Positions 33,328 through 41,770 of a stretch of 64,000 nucleotides of DNA are shown here, in pieces. Made by a program: the position numbers and the translations under genes. The DNA is taken from NCBI RefSeq assembly GCF_003014485.1, contig NZ_PYGA01000019.1, positions 1 through 64,000 on the forward strand, read 5' to 3'. The notes beneath the pieces were generated by a model. The model saw only the letters and a list, made by a program, of their open reading frames with translations. It made no database searches and was not told where the DNA came from. Numbering within the stretch: the first letter of the stretch is position 1; every line of letters begins with the position of its first letter. Origin of the DNA: Murinocardiopsis flavida (GTDB lineage Bacteria > Actinomycetota > Actinomycetes > Streptosporangiales > Streptosporangiaceae).

Positions 33328-33472
33328 CGCGGGGAGCACACCGGGCAGACCGACGCAGCGAGACGGCAAGCGGATGGTCATCGGGTCCATCCCCGCGTGC
33401 GCGGGGAGCACACCCTGCTGGGGGCGGTTCTCGGGTGCGTGCAGGGTCCATCCCCGCGTGCGCGGGGAGCAC
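33328..33472 (-). CRISPR. CRISPR array, leader-proximal part
   Basis: It starts with the last 12 bases of the split repeat (33328-33339). A spacer of 43 nt follows (33340-33382), then a perfect repeat at 33383-33411, a 32-nt spacer at 33412-33443 and a perfect repeat at 33444-33472. Repeats are identical to those of the left part. The 43-nt spacer breaks the otherwise strict 32-nt rule. No cas gene lies within the window, so the array depends on Cas proteins encoded elsewhere, or it is inactive. Confidence 0.93.
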
Positions 33473-33610
33473 TCTTGCTGACCTCGAAGGTTACCGCGTG
33501 GTACCCCCGATTCTGACCACTTCTCGAAAAACGGAAAGGCGAATCTATTCCACATAAATCGCCCGAACAACCACAAGGAACCGAGGGCTTCACTTTTCTG
33601 GGAAAGCGCA
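33473..33610 (-). promoter_or_regulatory. Probable CRISPR leader
   Basis: The sequence next to the last perfect repeat is markedly AT-richer than the surroundings (TTCTCGAAAAACGGAAAGGCG, and TCTATTCCACATAAATCGCCC). Leader placement on this side fits the repeat orientation and the degenerate repeat at the opposite end. Promoter elements cannot be assigned with certainty. Confidence 0.65.
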
Positions 33611-33666
33611 GAATCCCAGGGTGGTACGTATACCGGCCGTCCTAGGAGGCGACTCCGGCTCGCAGG

Positions 33667-34600
33667 GCGGCCTTGTCCGCTGTCGGCATCCGGTTCCCAA
33701 AAAAGCAGCACCGACGGTGAGCAGGGCCCGGGCGTCGGTTGTACCGAGCGGGGTGCACGGTGGGGAAAAGCGGCTCCAACGGCGGCAGGGGCCGGGCTCG
33801 GTTGTTTCGGCTGAGGTGTGCGGGGGTCGGGGTGGGCGACGGGGCAGCGAAGGCCGGTGGTGGGCCGGGGCGCGCTGTCGAAGGCGGCGTTCCTTGGGGC
33901 CTCCCACGCGTACCCGCGTCCCTGCGTAGCGGAAAGCACTGCTATCTGCGCATAGCGCCACCCGCGGAGGGTGATTCGGGGTGTATGCCCCTTTTGGTCG
34001 CGTGTTTCGCAGCGACTGGGTGCCAATTCGGGCCCTGTGTCAAGATCATGTCCATAATGCGGACGAAGGGCCGGGCTGGGTCCTCCTTGCGCGCCCGGAT
34101 TGCTGCGTGATGTCCGTTTTTCGCGGGTGGTGCGGGCCTGAGGAGTGGCGGGGTCGCCATCCAGGTGTCATGGGGGCTAATCCTGAGTGGCCATCCTCAT
34201 TGACTTCTCACTATGTGAGACGACACGAGTGGTGGAGTGCAACACTCGAGCCTCTGACCTGCGGTTATACATGGGGCGCTGCGCCGTGGCGGTGTAACGG
34301 ACACACCCTCGAACGCTGCGGTGGCCTATCGCGCACCTTGGCCCACCATCGGCCTTTGCTGCCTCGTCGCCCGCCCCGACTTCCACACACCCCACTCGAT
34401 ACCGCCGGGGCCGGGCCCCCCACCCACCCTTGGTGCTGCTTGTCACCGCAGGTCACCCGCATGCGGCCCGGCGACAAGGCCGTTCCGCAGACGGACCGCC
34501 CACCAAGAAGACCGGCACGATCCAACCAGGGGCCCGGACCCTGCTCGCCTTTGGTGCTGCCTTCCCCACCGGGGCCGGGTGGTGAGAGTGGACAGGGCCG
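33667..34600. repeat. Region with about 215-bp imperfect inverted repeats
   Basis: The sequence 33667-33880 is roughly 70% identical to the reverse complement of 34335-34600. Shared blocks include GCAGCACC...GAGCAGGG.CCGGGC, GTCGGGG.GGGCGACG.GGCAGC and AAGGCCG.TGGTGGGCC. About 450 bp of unique DNA lies between. Reading frames here (for example 33981-34862) are low-complexity and probably not genes. The same core TTGGTGCTGC occurs at 18197. It may be a dispersed, palindromic intergenic element. Confidence 0.55.
34206..34220. promoter_or_regulatory. Perfect palindrome, orphan operator-like site
   Basis: TCTCAC and GTGAGA flank TAT. The site is adjacent to TTGACT at 34200-34205. The palindrome stands out from the GC-rich background, but no reading frame starts within 700 bp downstream except the DHFR-like gene at 34979. 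Confidence 0.4.
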
Positions 34601-34978
34601 CCCAGCGGGCCTGGTGGGCGGGTTCGATCACCGCGGGTGCGGGTCACGGCACCTCGGCCGTTCCCGGCTCCGCTCCCGTCCCGCTCCCACCCCCGGCTCC
34701 ACCCCCTGCTGCCCCGTCCCCGGCTCTGATTCTGCGCCGAAAGCTAGGGGCTGCCCCTCCGTCTGGGAAGGGCCGGTGCCGGTGCTGGAGCATCTGCGCC
34801 TTGATTCTCCGCGCGGCGATCACGCACTCGCTCGAAATTGTCGTACGGATGTCCGACGATGAATTTCGGTAGCTGAGTAGTCGGTATGGCAGCTGACCAT
34901 TTGATCGGCCAGGTGAGGGTGCGAACTGTTCTCGTTCGCTTGCCGGGCGCTGCCAGCGATCCAAGCACGGAGGTAACC

Positions 34979-35542
34979 ATGCGGAAAGTGACCTATTCGC
35001 TCGGTGTTTCACTCGATGGGTACATCGCTTCAACGGACGGCAGTATCGACTGGTCGGATCCTGGTGACGACCTGCACCAGTTCCACATCGAGCGGACCCG
35101 ACGCGTCGGCACCTCGCTGTACGGCAGGCGGCTGTACGAGAACATGGCCGCGTACTGGCCAACCGCCGACGAGGACCCCGAGGCGTCCGACTTCATCGTT
35201 GAGTTCGCGCGGCTGTGGCGGGCCATACCGAGGGTCGTGTTTTCGACAACACTCACCGAGGTCGGCCACAACTCGCGGTTGGTGCGCGGCAACGTCGTAG
35301 AGGAGGTCAACGCCCTGAAAGCGCAGTCCGGCGGCGAGATCGAGGTAGGAGGCGCCGGGCTCGGCGCGAGCCTCATCCGGCTCGGGCTCATTGACGAGTA
35401 CGCGGTGTGGGTGTTCCCGGTGATACTCGGCGGCGGCACACCGTTCTTCCCCACCTTGGACAAGCGGATCGAACTGCGGCTGCTTGAGACCCAGGAGTTC
35501 AGCGGCGGCATCGTGTACTCGCATTACTCAGCCGAGGTGTAG
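34979..35542 (+). CDS. Dihydrofolate reductase family protein (RibD C-terminal-like)
   Basis: This 187-residue protein begins MRKVTYSLGVSLDGYIASTD, the typical start of bacterial DHFR-like/RibD_C proteins. GTSLYGRRLYENMAAYWPT follows, then SDFIVEFARLWRAIPRVVFS, then GGEIEVGGAGLGASLIRLGL, LIDEYAVWVFPVILGGGTPFF. It should bind NADPH and reduce a pterin-, pyrimidine- or other small substrate; unlike FolA it is not assumed to be the housekeeping enzyme. GGAGGTAACC precedes ATG 34979. It stands alone between the CRISPR flank and an MmyB regulator. Confidence 0.9.
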   Translation: MRKVTYSLGVSLDGYIASTDGSIDWSDPGDDLHQFHIERTRRVGTSLYGRRLYENMAAYWPTADEDPEASDFIVEFARLWRAIPRVVFSTTLTEVGHNSRLVRGNVVEEVNALKAQSGGEIEVGGAGLGASLIRLGLIDEYAVWVFPVILGGGTPFFPTLDKRIELRLLETQEFSGGIVYSHYSAEV

Positions 35543-35701
35543 GCAGACCGGACGTCCGTGGCGCCTCGACCAACGGCCCCCTGCCCGGCGAACCTTGGCA
35601 GCGGCGAGGGCCTGCGCCTCTCCACGCTGCCGCGCGCTCGGCCTGGCCGCGCGCGGCCAGAGTCCGGCCGTGCCGCCAGGCCCAGGGGAGCGGGTGGAGC
35701 G

Positions 35702-36556
35702 CTACCCGGTCAAGGTCAGTACCTCGGGCTTGCGGGGGTCGGGGGTGAGGTGGCGCAGGGCAGCGGCTGCGGTGTCGTCGGCGGGGAGGTAGACGACGAG
35801 TTGCTGCCCCTCCGCGTCCAAGGTCTCGTACGACAACCGGAGTTCGCCCACCTCCGGGTGTGCCAGGCGTTCGACACCGGTGCGCCGCGGGGGGACCGGT
35901 GCGGCCGCCAGCCGTTCGGTGAACGGGGCCCCGGCCACGATGCTCAGCTCCTCGATCAGGTGCGCGAGGTGCGGGTCGTCGAGTGAGGACTCGGACTTGA
36001 GCGCGGCGATCCGCTCGTCGGCGACAAGGTCCCAGTCGGGGTACACCTGCCGGGCCCGCTCGTCGGCGAACAGGAACCACACCCGGCTCGCGGGCTGTTC
36101 CCCGTCGAGGAGCCCGAGGGGCCCGGCCAACCGCTCATAGCCGGAGGTGTGGGCGAGCGTCTCGCCGAGCCGGTTGAACAGCGCCGCCGGGGCGGGGTCC
36201 AACCGGTCGAGCAGCGTGCGCATGGTGGCGCGGACCTCCCGGGCGGGCGGCAGCCCGCCGGGGCAGAGGGCGCCGGCCCCTGAGGCGGCTTTGGACAGGT
36301 TGCGCAGGTGGACCCGCTCGTCCAGCGACAGCAGCAGGGCGTCGGCCAGGGCCACGAGCACCTGCGGCGACGGGTTGCGGTCGCGTCCCTGCTCCAGCCG
36401 GGTCAGGTAGTCGACGCTCACTCCGGAGATCGTGGCCAGCTCGGCGCGCCGCAGGCCGGGAGCACGGCGGCGCGCCCCCGCGGGCAGCCCTACCCGTTCC
36501 GGGACGAGCGCCTCGCGGCGGCTGCGCAGGTACGTCCCCAACTCGCTCTCACTCAT
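35702..36556 (-). CDS. MmyB-type helix-turn-helix regulator
   Basis: This 284-residue protein has the XRE domain signature RRRAPGLRRAELATISGVSV followed by DYLTRLEQGRDRNPSPQVL, then the MmyB ligand-binding domain (PAALFNRLGETLAHTSGYER, and later VERLAHPEVGELRLSYETLD). It is the second such regulator in the island. It is divergent from the aldo/keto reductase unit, and the 101-bp gap contains GGTCCGCCGGACC, a near-perfect palindrome at about 36570. Control of the divergent reductase by this regulator is inferred from the arrangement. Confidence 0.9.
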   Translation of the reverse strand: MSESELGTYLRSRREALVPERVGLPAGARRRAPGLRRAELATISGVSVDYLTRLEQGRDRNPSPQVLVALADALLLSLDERVHLRNLSKAASGAGALCPGGLPPAREVRATMRTLLDRLDPAPAALFNRLGETLAHTSGYERLAGPLGLLDGEQPASRVWFLFADERARQVYPDWDLVADERIAALKSESSLDDPHLAHLIEELSIVAGAPFTERLAAAPVPPRRTGVERLAHPEVGELRLSYETLDAEGQQLVVYLPADDTAAAALRHLTPDPRKPEVLTLTG

Positions 36557-36657
36557 GGGCCGAGTCTAGGTCCGCCGGACCGGGCTGATCCTGGCCCTCC
36601 CGGAGCTAGGTTCGCCCCGGTCTTCCCCGGGTCCGGATTCTTCCCCAGACTCGGTCC

Positions 36658-36768
36658 ATGACCTTCACACCCGACGAGATCGAGTACCTGGACACCCAGC
36701 CCATCGGACGCCTGGCGCGCGGCGCCGGCACCGGCGCCTTCGGGCCCACGGCATGGGACGTGGCCTGA
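36658..36768 (+). pseudogene. N-terminal remnant of a PPOX/Rv1155-like F420-binding enzyme
   Basis: A 36-codon frame reads MTFTPDEIEYLDTQPIGRLA and then departs into a Gly/Ala-rich tail before a stop. The first 20 residues match the start of PPOX-class F420-dependent enzymes almost exactly (FT..E..YL..Q.IGRLA), but the following TV..DG.P strand and all the rest are missing. Its TGA overlaps the ATG of the aldo/keto reductase (TGATG). It is therefore either a scar of a deletion that fused two operon members, or a leader peptide now coupling translation. Confidence 0.65.
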
Positions 36769-37760
36769 TGCGCCACCGACTGCTCGGGCCGACCGGCCTG
36801 CGGGTCTCGCAGATGTTCCTCGGCGCGATGACCTTCGCCGACGCCGACGAGGCCCGCCGGATGGTCGACCTGTACGAGGACGCCGGCGGCAACGTCATCG
36901 ACACCGCGTCCGCCTACGGCGACAGCGAGGAGGTCCTGGGCGACCTCCTCAAGCAGCGCAGGGACCGGTTCGTGCTGGCCACCAAGTACACCCTGCCCCG
37001 CGACGCCGCCGACCCCAATTCGGGCGGCAGCCACCGCAAGAACCTCACCCTCTCCCTGGAGGAGAGCCTCCGGCGGCTCCGCACCGACTACGTCGACCTG
37101 CTATGGGTGCACACCTGGGACGAGTACACCCCGATCGAGGAGACCATGCGGGCGCTGGACGACGCCGTGCGCGCGGGGAAGGTCCTCTACGTCGGCGCCT
37201 CCAACCTGCCCGCGTGGCTCGTCTCCCGGGCGAACACCTTGGCGCAGTGGCGCGACTGGTCCCCGTTCGCGGGCGTGCAGGTCCCGTACAACCTGCTGAA
37301 GCGCGACATCGAACGAGAGCTGCTGCCCATGGCCGAGGCGCTGGGCATGAGCGTTGCGACCTACGGGGGACTCGCGGCCGGGGTCCTGTCCGGTAGGTAC
37401 ACCGGGCCGGACGCCGCCCGCACCGGTGGCCGGGTCGACGTCGCGTCCCTCACCCCGCGCGACCACGAGGTCGCGCGCACGGTGGGGGAGATCGCGGGCG
37501 AGCTGGGGGTGAGCCCGTCCCAGGTCGCCATCGCCTGGACCATGGCGCGCTCCCGCGCGGTGCACCCCATCGTCGGCGCCAGCAGCGCCCGGCAGCTCCG
37601 GGACAACCTTGCGGCCGCCGATGTCGCCCTCCCCGCGCAGGCCGTCGAGCGACTGGAGGCGGTGGCCGACTTCGACCCCGGCTACCCGACCGACCTCAAC
37701 GCCGGTTCGCAGTCGTGGCTGAACGGCGACACGGAGGTCGAGCCGCCGACGAACCGCTGA
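36768..37760 (+). CDS. Aldo/keto reductase
   Basis: This 330-residue TIM-barrel reductase has the tetrad visible: D in VIDTASAYGDSEEVLG, Y in the same segment, K in FVLATKYTLP and H in VDLLWVHTWD. NADPH-binding residues lie in the late segment with HPIVGASSARQLRDNLAA. It resembles the AKR family of the YajO/YcsN type; the substrate is unknown. The ATG at 36768 is coupled to the stop of the PPOX remnant. It is divergent from the MmyB regulator, its probable controller. Confidence 0.92.
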   Translation: MRHRLLGPTGLRVSQMFLGAMTFADADEARRMVDLYEDAGGNVIDTASAYGDSEEVLGDLLKQRRDRFVLATKYTLPRDAADPNSGGSHRKNLTLSLEESLRRLRTDYVDLLWVHTWDEYTPIEETMRALDDAVRAGKVLYVGASNLPAWLVSRANTLAQWRDWSPFAGVQVPYNLLKRDIERELLPMAEALGMSVATYGGLAAGVLSGRYTGPDAARTGGRVDVASLTPRDHEVARTVGEIAGELGVSPSQVAIAWTMARSRAVHPIVGASSARQLRDNLAAADVALPAQAVERLEAVADFDPGYPTDLNAGSQSWLNGDTEVEPPTNR

Positions 37761-37956
37761 CACCCCCGCTGCGGTCGGCATACGCCCCTGCCGCGGCCGG
37801 TCCGGCACCGGTCGCGGCGGAGGTGGCGGGGGCGGCGATCCGCGCGGCTCGCCAGTGTCCAGCCGCGTCCGTGTCCAGGACCACCGAGCCCAGCCCGCCC
37901 ACCTCCAGCCTCGCCCGCTCGTCGATGCGGTGGTGGCGCTTTGGCAGGCTTGCCCC

Positions 37957-38394
37957 ATGGTGGACACCGATTTCGACGTGGACGCGTTCCTCGCCCGGCC
38001 GCTGACCGCGCGCATCGCCACACAGGGGCCGACGGTGCGCCCGGCCTGGTACCTGTGGGAGGACGGCGTGTTCTGGACTCTCACGGGCCCGTGGACGAAG
38101 CTGTACGACCGCGTGCGCGCCGACCCGGCGATCGTGCTCGTCGTGGACGTCTGCGACATCGGCAGCGGGGAGGTCCGCCAGGTCATCGCCCGGGGGAGCG
38201 CGGAACTGGTGCCGTTCGACACCGAGCGCGGCTACCGCAAGCTCAGCCGCTACCTCGGCGCGGAAGAGGCGCAGTGGGACCGGCGGTTCCGGAACTACCT
38301 GCGGGCCGACCCCGCGGAGTCCGGGACGATGTGGCTGCGGATGCGCCCGGACCGCCTCACCGCGAAGGACCTGAGCTACACCCCGGCCCCGTAA
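37957..38394 (+). CDS. PPOX-type flavin/F420-binding protein
   Basis: This 145-residue split-barrel protein has FLARPLTARIATQGPTVRPA, VFWTLTGPWTKLYDRVRADP and IVLVVDVCD, and it ends in MWLRMRPDRLTAKDLSY. Such proteins bind FMN or coenzyme F420 and reduce or oxidise small molecules. The order is that of pyridoxamine-phosphate-oxidase-like actinobacterial proteins, but the substrate is unknown. ATG 37957 is preferred to an earlier in-frame start. It lies 196 bp after the reductase and converges on the two-component system. Confidence 0.82.
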   Translation: MVDTDFDVDAFLARPLTARIATQGPTVRPAWYLWEDGVFWTLTGPWTKLYDRVRADPAIVLVVDVCDIGSGEVRQVIARGSAELVPFDTERGYRKLSRYLGAEEAQWDRRFRNYLRADPAESGTMWLRMRPDRLTAKDLSYTPAP

Positions 38395-38427
38395 GGGCCC
38401 CGCCTCGCGTGGGGGAGTGGACGGGGG

Positions 38428-39216
38428 TCACCCGGGCCCTGGTCCGGCTCCGGGCGCATGCGGTCGGGGGCGGTCGACGAGCCCGGCGTCGTGGGCGAGG
38501 ATCGCGGCCTGGACCCGGTTCGCGAGGCCGAGCCGGGTGAGGATCCGGTTCACCCTGCTCTTGACGGTGGCCTCGGTGACCCCCAGTGTCGCGGCGATCG
38601 CGACGTTCGGTTCGCCGCGCGCCAGCAGGGCCAGCACCTCCAGTTCGCGTGCGGTGAGCAGGCGGGCGGGGTCCGGTCCGGGCACGCGGCCGCCGTCCGC
38701 GGCGTCCCCCGGTCCGAGCCCGCGGCCGCCCTCCGCGGCGTCCCCCGCTGCCGGATGTCCCGAAGTCAGCGACGTCGGCAGACTCGCGAACGACCGGATG
38801 AGCCGCTGGGTGACCGATGGCGCGAGCATCGACTCCCCCTCCGCCACGACCGTGATCGCCTCGGTGAGCTTCTCGGGGCGGCTGTTCTTGAGCAGGAACC
38901 CCGCGGCACCCGCGCGCAGGGCCGCGTGAACGTACTCGTCCAGGTCGAATGTCGTCAGGATGAGGATGCGCGGGGGCGGCGGGTGCTGCCAGTCGGCCAG
39001 GATCCGCCTGCACGCCTCGACACCGGTCATCTCGGGCATGCGCACGTCCATGACGATCACGTCCGGGCGCAGTTCGTACGCCGCGGCGACCGCCTCGGCG
39101 CCGTCGGCGGCCTCGCCCAGTACCCGCATGCGGTCGCGGCGGTCGATGACCGCGCGCAGCGCCGCCCGCACCACGGCCTGGTCGTCGACCACCAGGACCC
39201 CGATTGGTTCGTTCAC
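38428..39216 (-). CDS. LuxR/NarL-family response regulator
   Basis: This 262-residue regulator has a receiver domain (phospho-acceptor Asp in VIVMDVRMPEMTG, conserved Thr in ILTTFDLDEYVHAAL, Lys in GFLLKNSRPEKL). A Gly/Ala/Asp-rich linker of about 35 residues follows, then a LuxR-type HTH (LTARELEVLALLARGEPNVA then ATLGVTEATVKSRVNRILTR). Its ATG overlaps the kinase stop by 4 bp, giving a coupled two-component operon. No target is evident nearby. Confidence 0.93.
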   Translation of the reverse strand: MNEPIGVLVVDDQAVVRAALRAVIDRRDRMRVLGEAADGAEAVAAAYELRPDVIVMDVRMPEMTGVEACRRILADWQHPPPPRILILTTFDLDEYVHAALRAGAAGFLLKNSRPEKLTEAITVVAEGESMLAPSVTQRLIRSFASLPTSLTSGHPAAGDAAEGGRGLGPGDAADGGRVPGPDPARLLTARELEVLALLARGEPNVAIAATLGVTEATVKSRVNRILTRLGLANRVQAAILAHDAGLVDRPRPHAPGAGPGPG

Positions 39217-40520
39217 AGGTCCCCTGCCGGGTCGAGGGGGAACGTCGCCCGGAGCCGCCAGCCGCCGCCCGTTTCGGGACCGGAGGTCAGGGTCCCGGCG
39301 AAGATCCCGGTCCGTTCGCGCAGCCCGAGCAGTCCGAGGCCCGTGCCGTCGAAGCGTTCGCGTGTCCGCTCAGGGGGCCCGTTGACGACCTCGACGGACA
39401 GGGACGCGCCCGTGCGCAGCACGGTGACGGTGACATCGGCGGGCGCCGCGTGTTTGATCACGTTGGTGACCCCTTCCTGGACGACACGGTGGGCCGTTGT
39501 GCGCAGAGAGGCGGAGAGGTCGCCGAAGGGGCCTTTTGTCTCGACCACGACCGTGCATCCCGCTGCGCGGGCCGGTGCGACGAGCCGGTCCAACCGGTCG
39601 AGCGACGCCTCCGGGGCCGGCCCGGTGTCCGGCGCGCCGTTGGCCAGGAGGCCGAGGAGGCGGCGCATATCGCCGAGCGCGGTGTCGGCGGCGGTCGCGA
39701 TCGTGCGCATCCCGTCGCGGACGGCATCGGGGTCGTCGGCGAGTTCGTCGTTGTTCGCGTGGGCGACGACGGCGATTCCGCTGATGTGGTGGGCGACGAC
39801 ATCGTGCAGGTCGTGGGCGATGCGGTTCCGCTCAGCGGCCAGGGCCCGCCGGGTGCTGAGTTCCCGTTCGGCCCGCAACTGCTCGGCGAGGCGACGCAGC
39901 CGCTCTGCGTCCTCCTGCATGCGGCGGCGGCTGTGTCCCAGCGTCCAGATGACGATGGGGAAGCCGAGCAGGATCACCGACTGGAGCAGGGCGGTGGGCG
40001 CCAGTCCCGGCCATGCGGCGGGGTCGGAGCCGAAGCGGCCCAGCGTGTCGGTGAGGATGAAGGCGCACAGCACACCCAAGCCGGCCAGTCCGACCGCCGT
40101 CCGGGCGTAGCGGGCCAGGGAGTAGAGCGCCACCGCGACGTAGAGCGGGGCGAGGGCGGCCACGGGTGAGGCGAGCGGGATCTGCGTCCACGTCCACGCG
40201 CCCAGGCTCACGAAGACGAACATGGCCGTCGGGTGGGTCGACCGCCAGATGAGCGCCAGGGGCGGCAGGCATATCAGTGCCACTGCGGCGACACCTGTTC
40301 CGACGGTCCCGTCGACCCCACCGGCCCCGTCGGTCCCACCTGTTCCGCCCGCTCCTTCCGGCGCGGTCGCCCACGACAGGAGCTGGATCGCCACCGCGCC
40401 GAAAGCGAGGACCAGGTCGCTCGGCCGGGGCCGTGCGGAGACGAACGCGTACGCCCTGGTGGCGAGCCCGCGTGCCGACGGGCCCTTCGGCGGCCGGCCG
40501 GAGGAGATCACCTCGGCCAT
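39213..40520 (-). CDS. NarL-type sensor histidine kinase
   Basis: This 435-residue kinase has five or so N-terminal membrane helices (about residues 35-180) interrupted by a Gly/Thr-rich loop, then a coiled segment. The HisKA_3 phospho-acceptor helix is ERNRIAHDLHDVVAHHISG, followed by an HATPase_c domain with VVQEGVTNVIKHA (N box) and DGTGLGLLGLRERTG (G box). There is no large extracellular domain, so it may sense the membrane or an intramembrane signal. ATG 40520 with GGAAAGGG upstream is chosen. It is coupled to the response regulator. Confidence 0.92.
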   Translation of the reverse strand: MAEVISSGRPPKGPSARGLATRAYAFVSARPRPSDLVLAFGAVAIQLLSWATAPEGAGGTGGTDGAGGVDGTVGTGVAAVALICLPPLALIWRSTHPTAMFVFVSLGAWTWTQIPLASPVAALAPLYVAVALYSLARYARTAVGLAGLGVLCAFILTDTLGRFGSDPAAWPGLAPTALLQSVILLGFPIVIWTLGHSRRRMQEDAERLRRLAEQLRAERELSTRRALAAERNRIAHDLHDVVAHHISGIAVVAHANNDELADDPDAVRDGMRTIATAADTALGDMRRLLGLLANGAPDTGPAPEASLDRLDRLVAPARAAGCTVVVETKGPFGDLSASLRTTAHRVVQEGVTNVIKHAAPADVTVTVLRTGASLSVEVVNGPPERTRERFDGTGLGLLGLRERTGIFAGTLTSGPETGGGWRLRATFPLDPAGDL

Positions 40521-40785
40521 CGGCCGCCCTTTCCACCCATGGTCCGAGGATAGGTCCTGCGCCGCCGGGATTCGAGGTCCGGAATGATGAGCTGCGCGCG
40601 AATATAAAGTTGCGCGGCCGCCGAATGAAGTCCCTACCTGTGAGTGACGCGCCGGGGTAGACCCGTTTTCTAGGCTCGTCCCACTATCCGCGAACGAGAA
40701 TTCCCGGGGCACGGACGAGGATCACGGAAATCCTTTCGTTGAGTGCCGCCGGGTCGATTCTCGCTGTCGAATTCGGGGTCCTGCG

Positions 40786-41652
40786 ATGAGTGTTGGACAG
40801 GTCGGCCGCGACTGGAATGAGCTGGGGGAGAGCGACCCTCTTTGGGCGGTCCTCACCGAACCGGGAAAGAAGAACAACCAATGGAGTGCGGCGGAACTTT
40901 TCGCCACCGGGTGCGCCCAGGTCGCCGAGGACATCGCGTGGGCCGATGGTCTCGGCATCACCATTCGCGGCGGCCGGGCATTGGATTTCGGTTGCGGGGT
41001 CGGTCGCCTCACGAATGCATTGGCGGGCCATTTCGATGAGGTGGTCGGCGTCGACATCGCCGAATCGATGCTGGCGCACGCCCGCCGACTCGACCGCAGC
41101 GGCGGACGCATTCGATACATTCACAACACGGCCGACGACCTGCGCTTTCTGGAGGACGGCGGGTTCGATCTCGTTTACACCGATCGGGTCATCCAGCACC
41201 TTCCCCCGAAATCCGGCCGAGCTTACCTCCGAGAATTGATGCGGGTCACCCGCCCGGGCGGCGCGCTCATCGTGGGGGTTCCCGATGGCGCGACGAGTTA
41301 CGTGCGCGCGGCGCTCGCCGCACTCGCACCGAACCCCCTGCTCCGATCGTTCCAGCGCCGTGTCCTGCGGTTTCCGGCGCCCATGCGGATGCATGCCATC
41401 GGGCGGGCCGAGTTCGCCGACGTGATGACCAGGGCCGGGGGGACGCTGTGCGCGACACGGCCCTACGGCGCCGACCCCTGGTGGCGGCACGTCCGCCACC
41501 TGGTGGTGAAGGAGCCCCGGCACGCGGGAGAAGCGCTGGTGTGGGCTCGGCCCGACGGCCGATCCGGGGCCGTTGCCGGCCCCGCCGCCGACCCCGCCGC
41601 CGACCCCGCCGCCGACCCCGCCGCCGACCCCGCTGGGGCGCCGTCGGCGTAG
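40786..41652 (+). CDS. SAM-dependent methyltransferase with repetitive tail
   Basis: This 288-residue class I methyltransferase has motif I ALDFGCGVGRLTNAL, an acidic motif II (VVGVDIAESML), DLVYTDRVIQHLP in the motif IV region and RPGGALIVGVP after it. The last about 25 residues are four tandem copies of AADP, encoded by 12-bp DNA repeats at 41577-41636. The tail is absent from the typical family and probably grew by slippage. The acceptor is unknown. The upstream DNA is AT-richer than average, so the gene may have been acquired. Confidence 0.88.
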   Translation: MSVGQVGRDWNELGESDPLWAVLTEPGKKNNQWSAAELFATGCAQVAEDIAWADGLGITIRGGRALDFGCGVGRLTNALAGHFDEVVGVDIAESMLAHARRLDRSGGRIRYIHNTADDLRFLEDGGFDLVYTDRVIQHLPPKSGRAYLRELMRVTRPGGALIVGVPDGATSYVRAALAALAPNPLLRSFQRRVLRFPAPMRMHAIGRAEFADVMTRAGGTLCATRPYGADPWWRHVRHLVVKEPRHAGEALVWARPDGRSGAVAGPAADPAADPAADPAADPAGAPSA

Positions 41653-41770
41653 TCGCCCGGCTGAGGGCGGTGAGGTGTGGGGCGGGGGTGCCGTCGGCCC
41701 CGCCGCACTGTGCGGCGGCCGGGACGGTCCGGGCCCGGCCGCCGGTGCCCTGTCGAGTCGTCGGCGGCGT

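Larger units (their letters stand above)
33473..34978. other. 1.5-kb gene-free stretch right of the CRISPR array
   Basis: Besides the leader and the inverted-repeat region there is a compact palindrome, TCTCAC-TAT-GTGAGA, at 34206-34220 just after a -35-like TTGACT (34200), which looks like a regulator site without an obvious gene. Frames through this region show no conserved motifs. It may be remnant or regulatory DNA. Confidence 0.5.

Noticed and set aside
33981-34862. 293-residue plus-strand frame right of the CRISPR array
   Set aside because: It consists of Pro/Arg/Gly low complexity spread over the inverted-repeat region, with comparable frames on the other strand; no motif and no ribosome site.
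24755-34978. cas genes near the array
   Set aside because: No cas1, cas2, cas3 or Cascade-like protein is encoded between the flanking regulators or elsewhere in the window.
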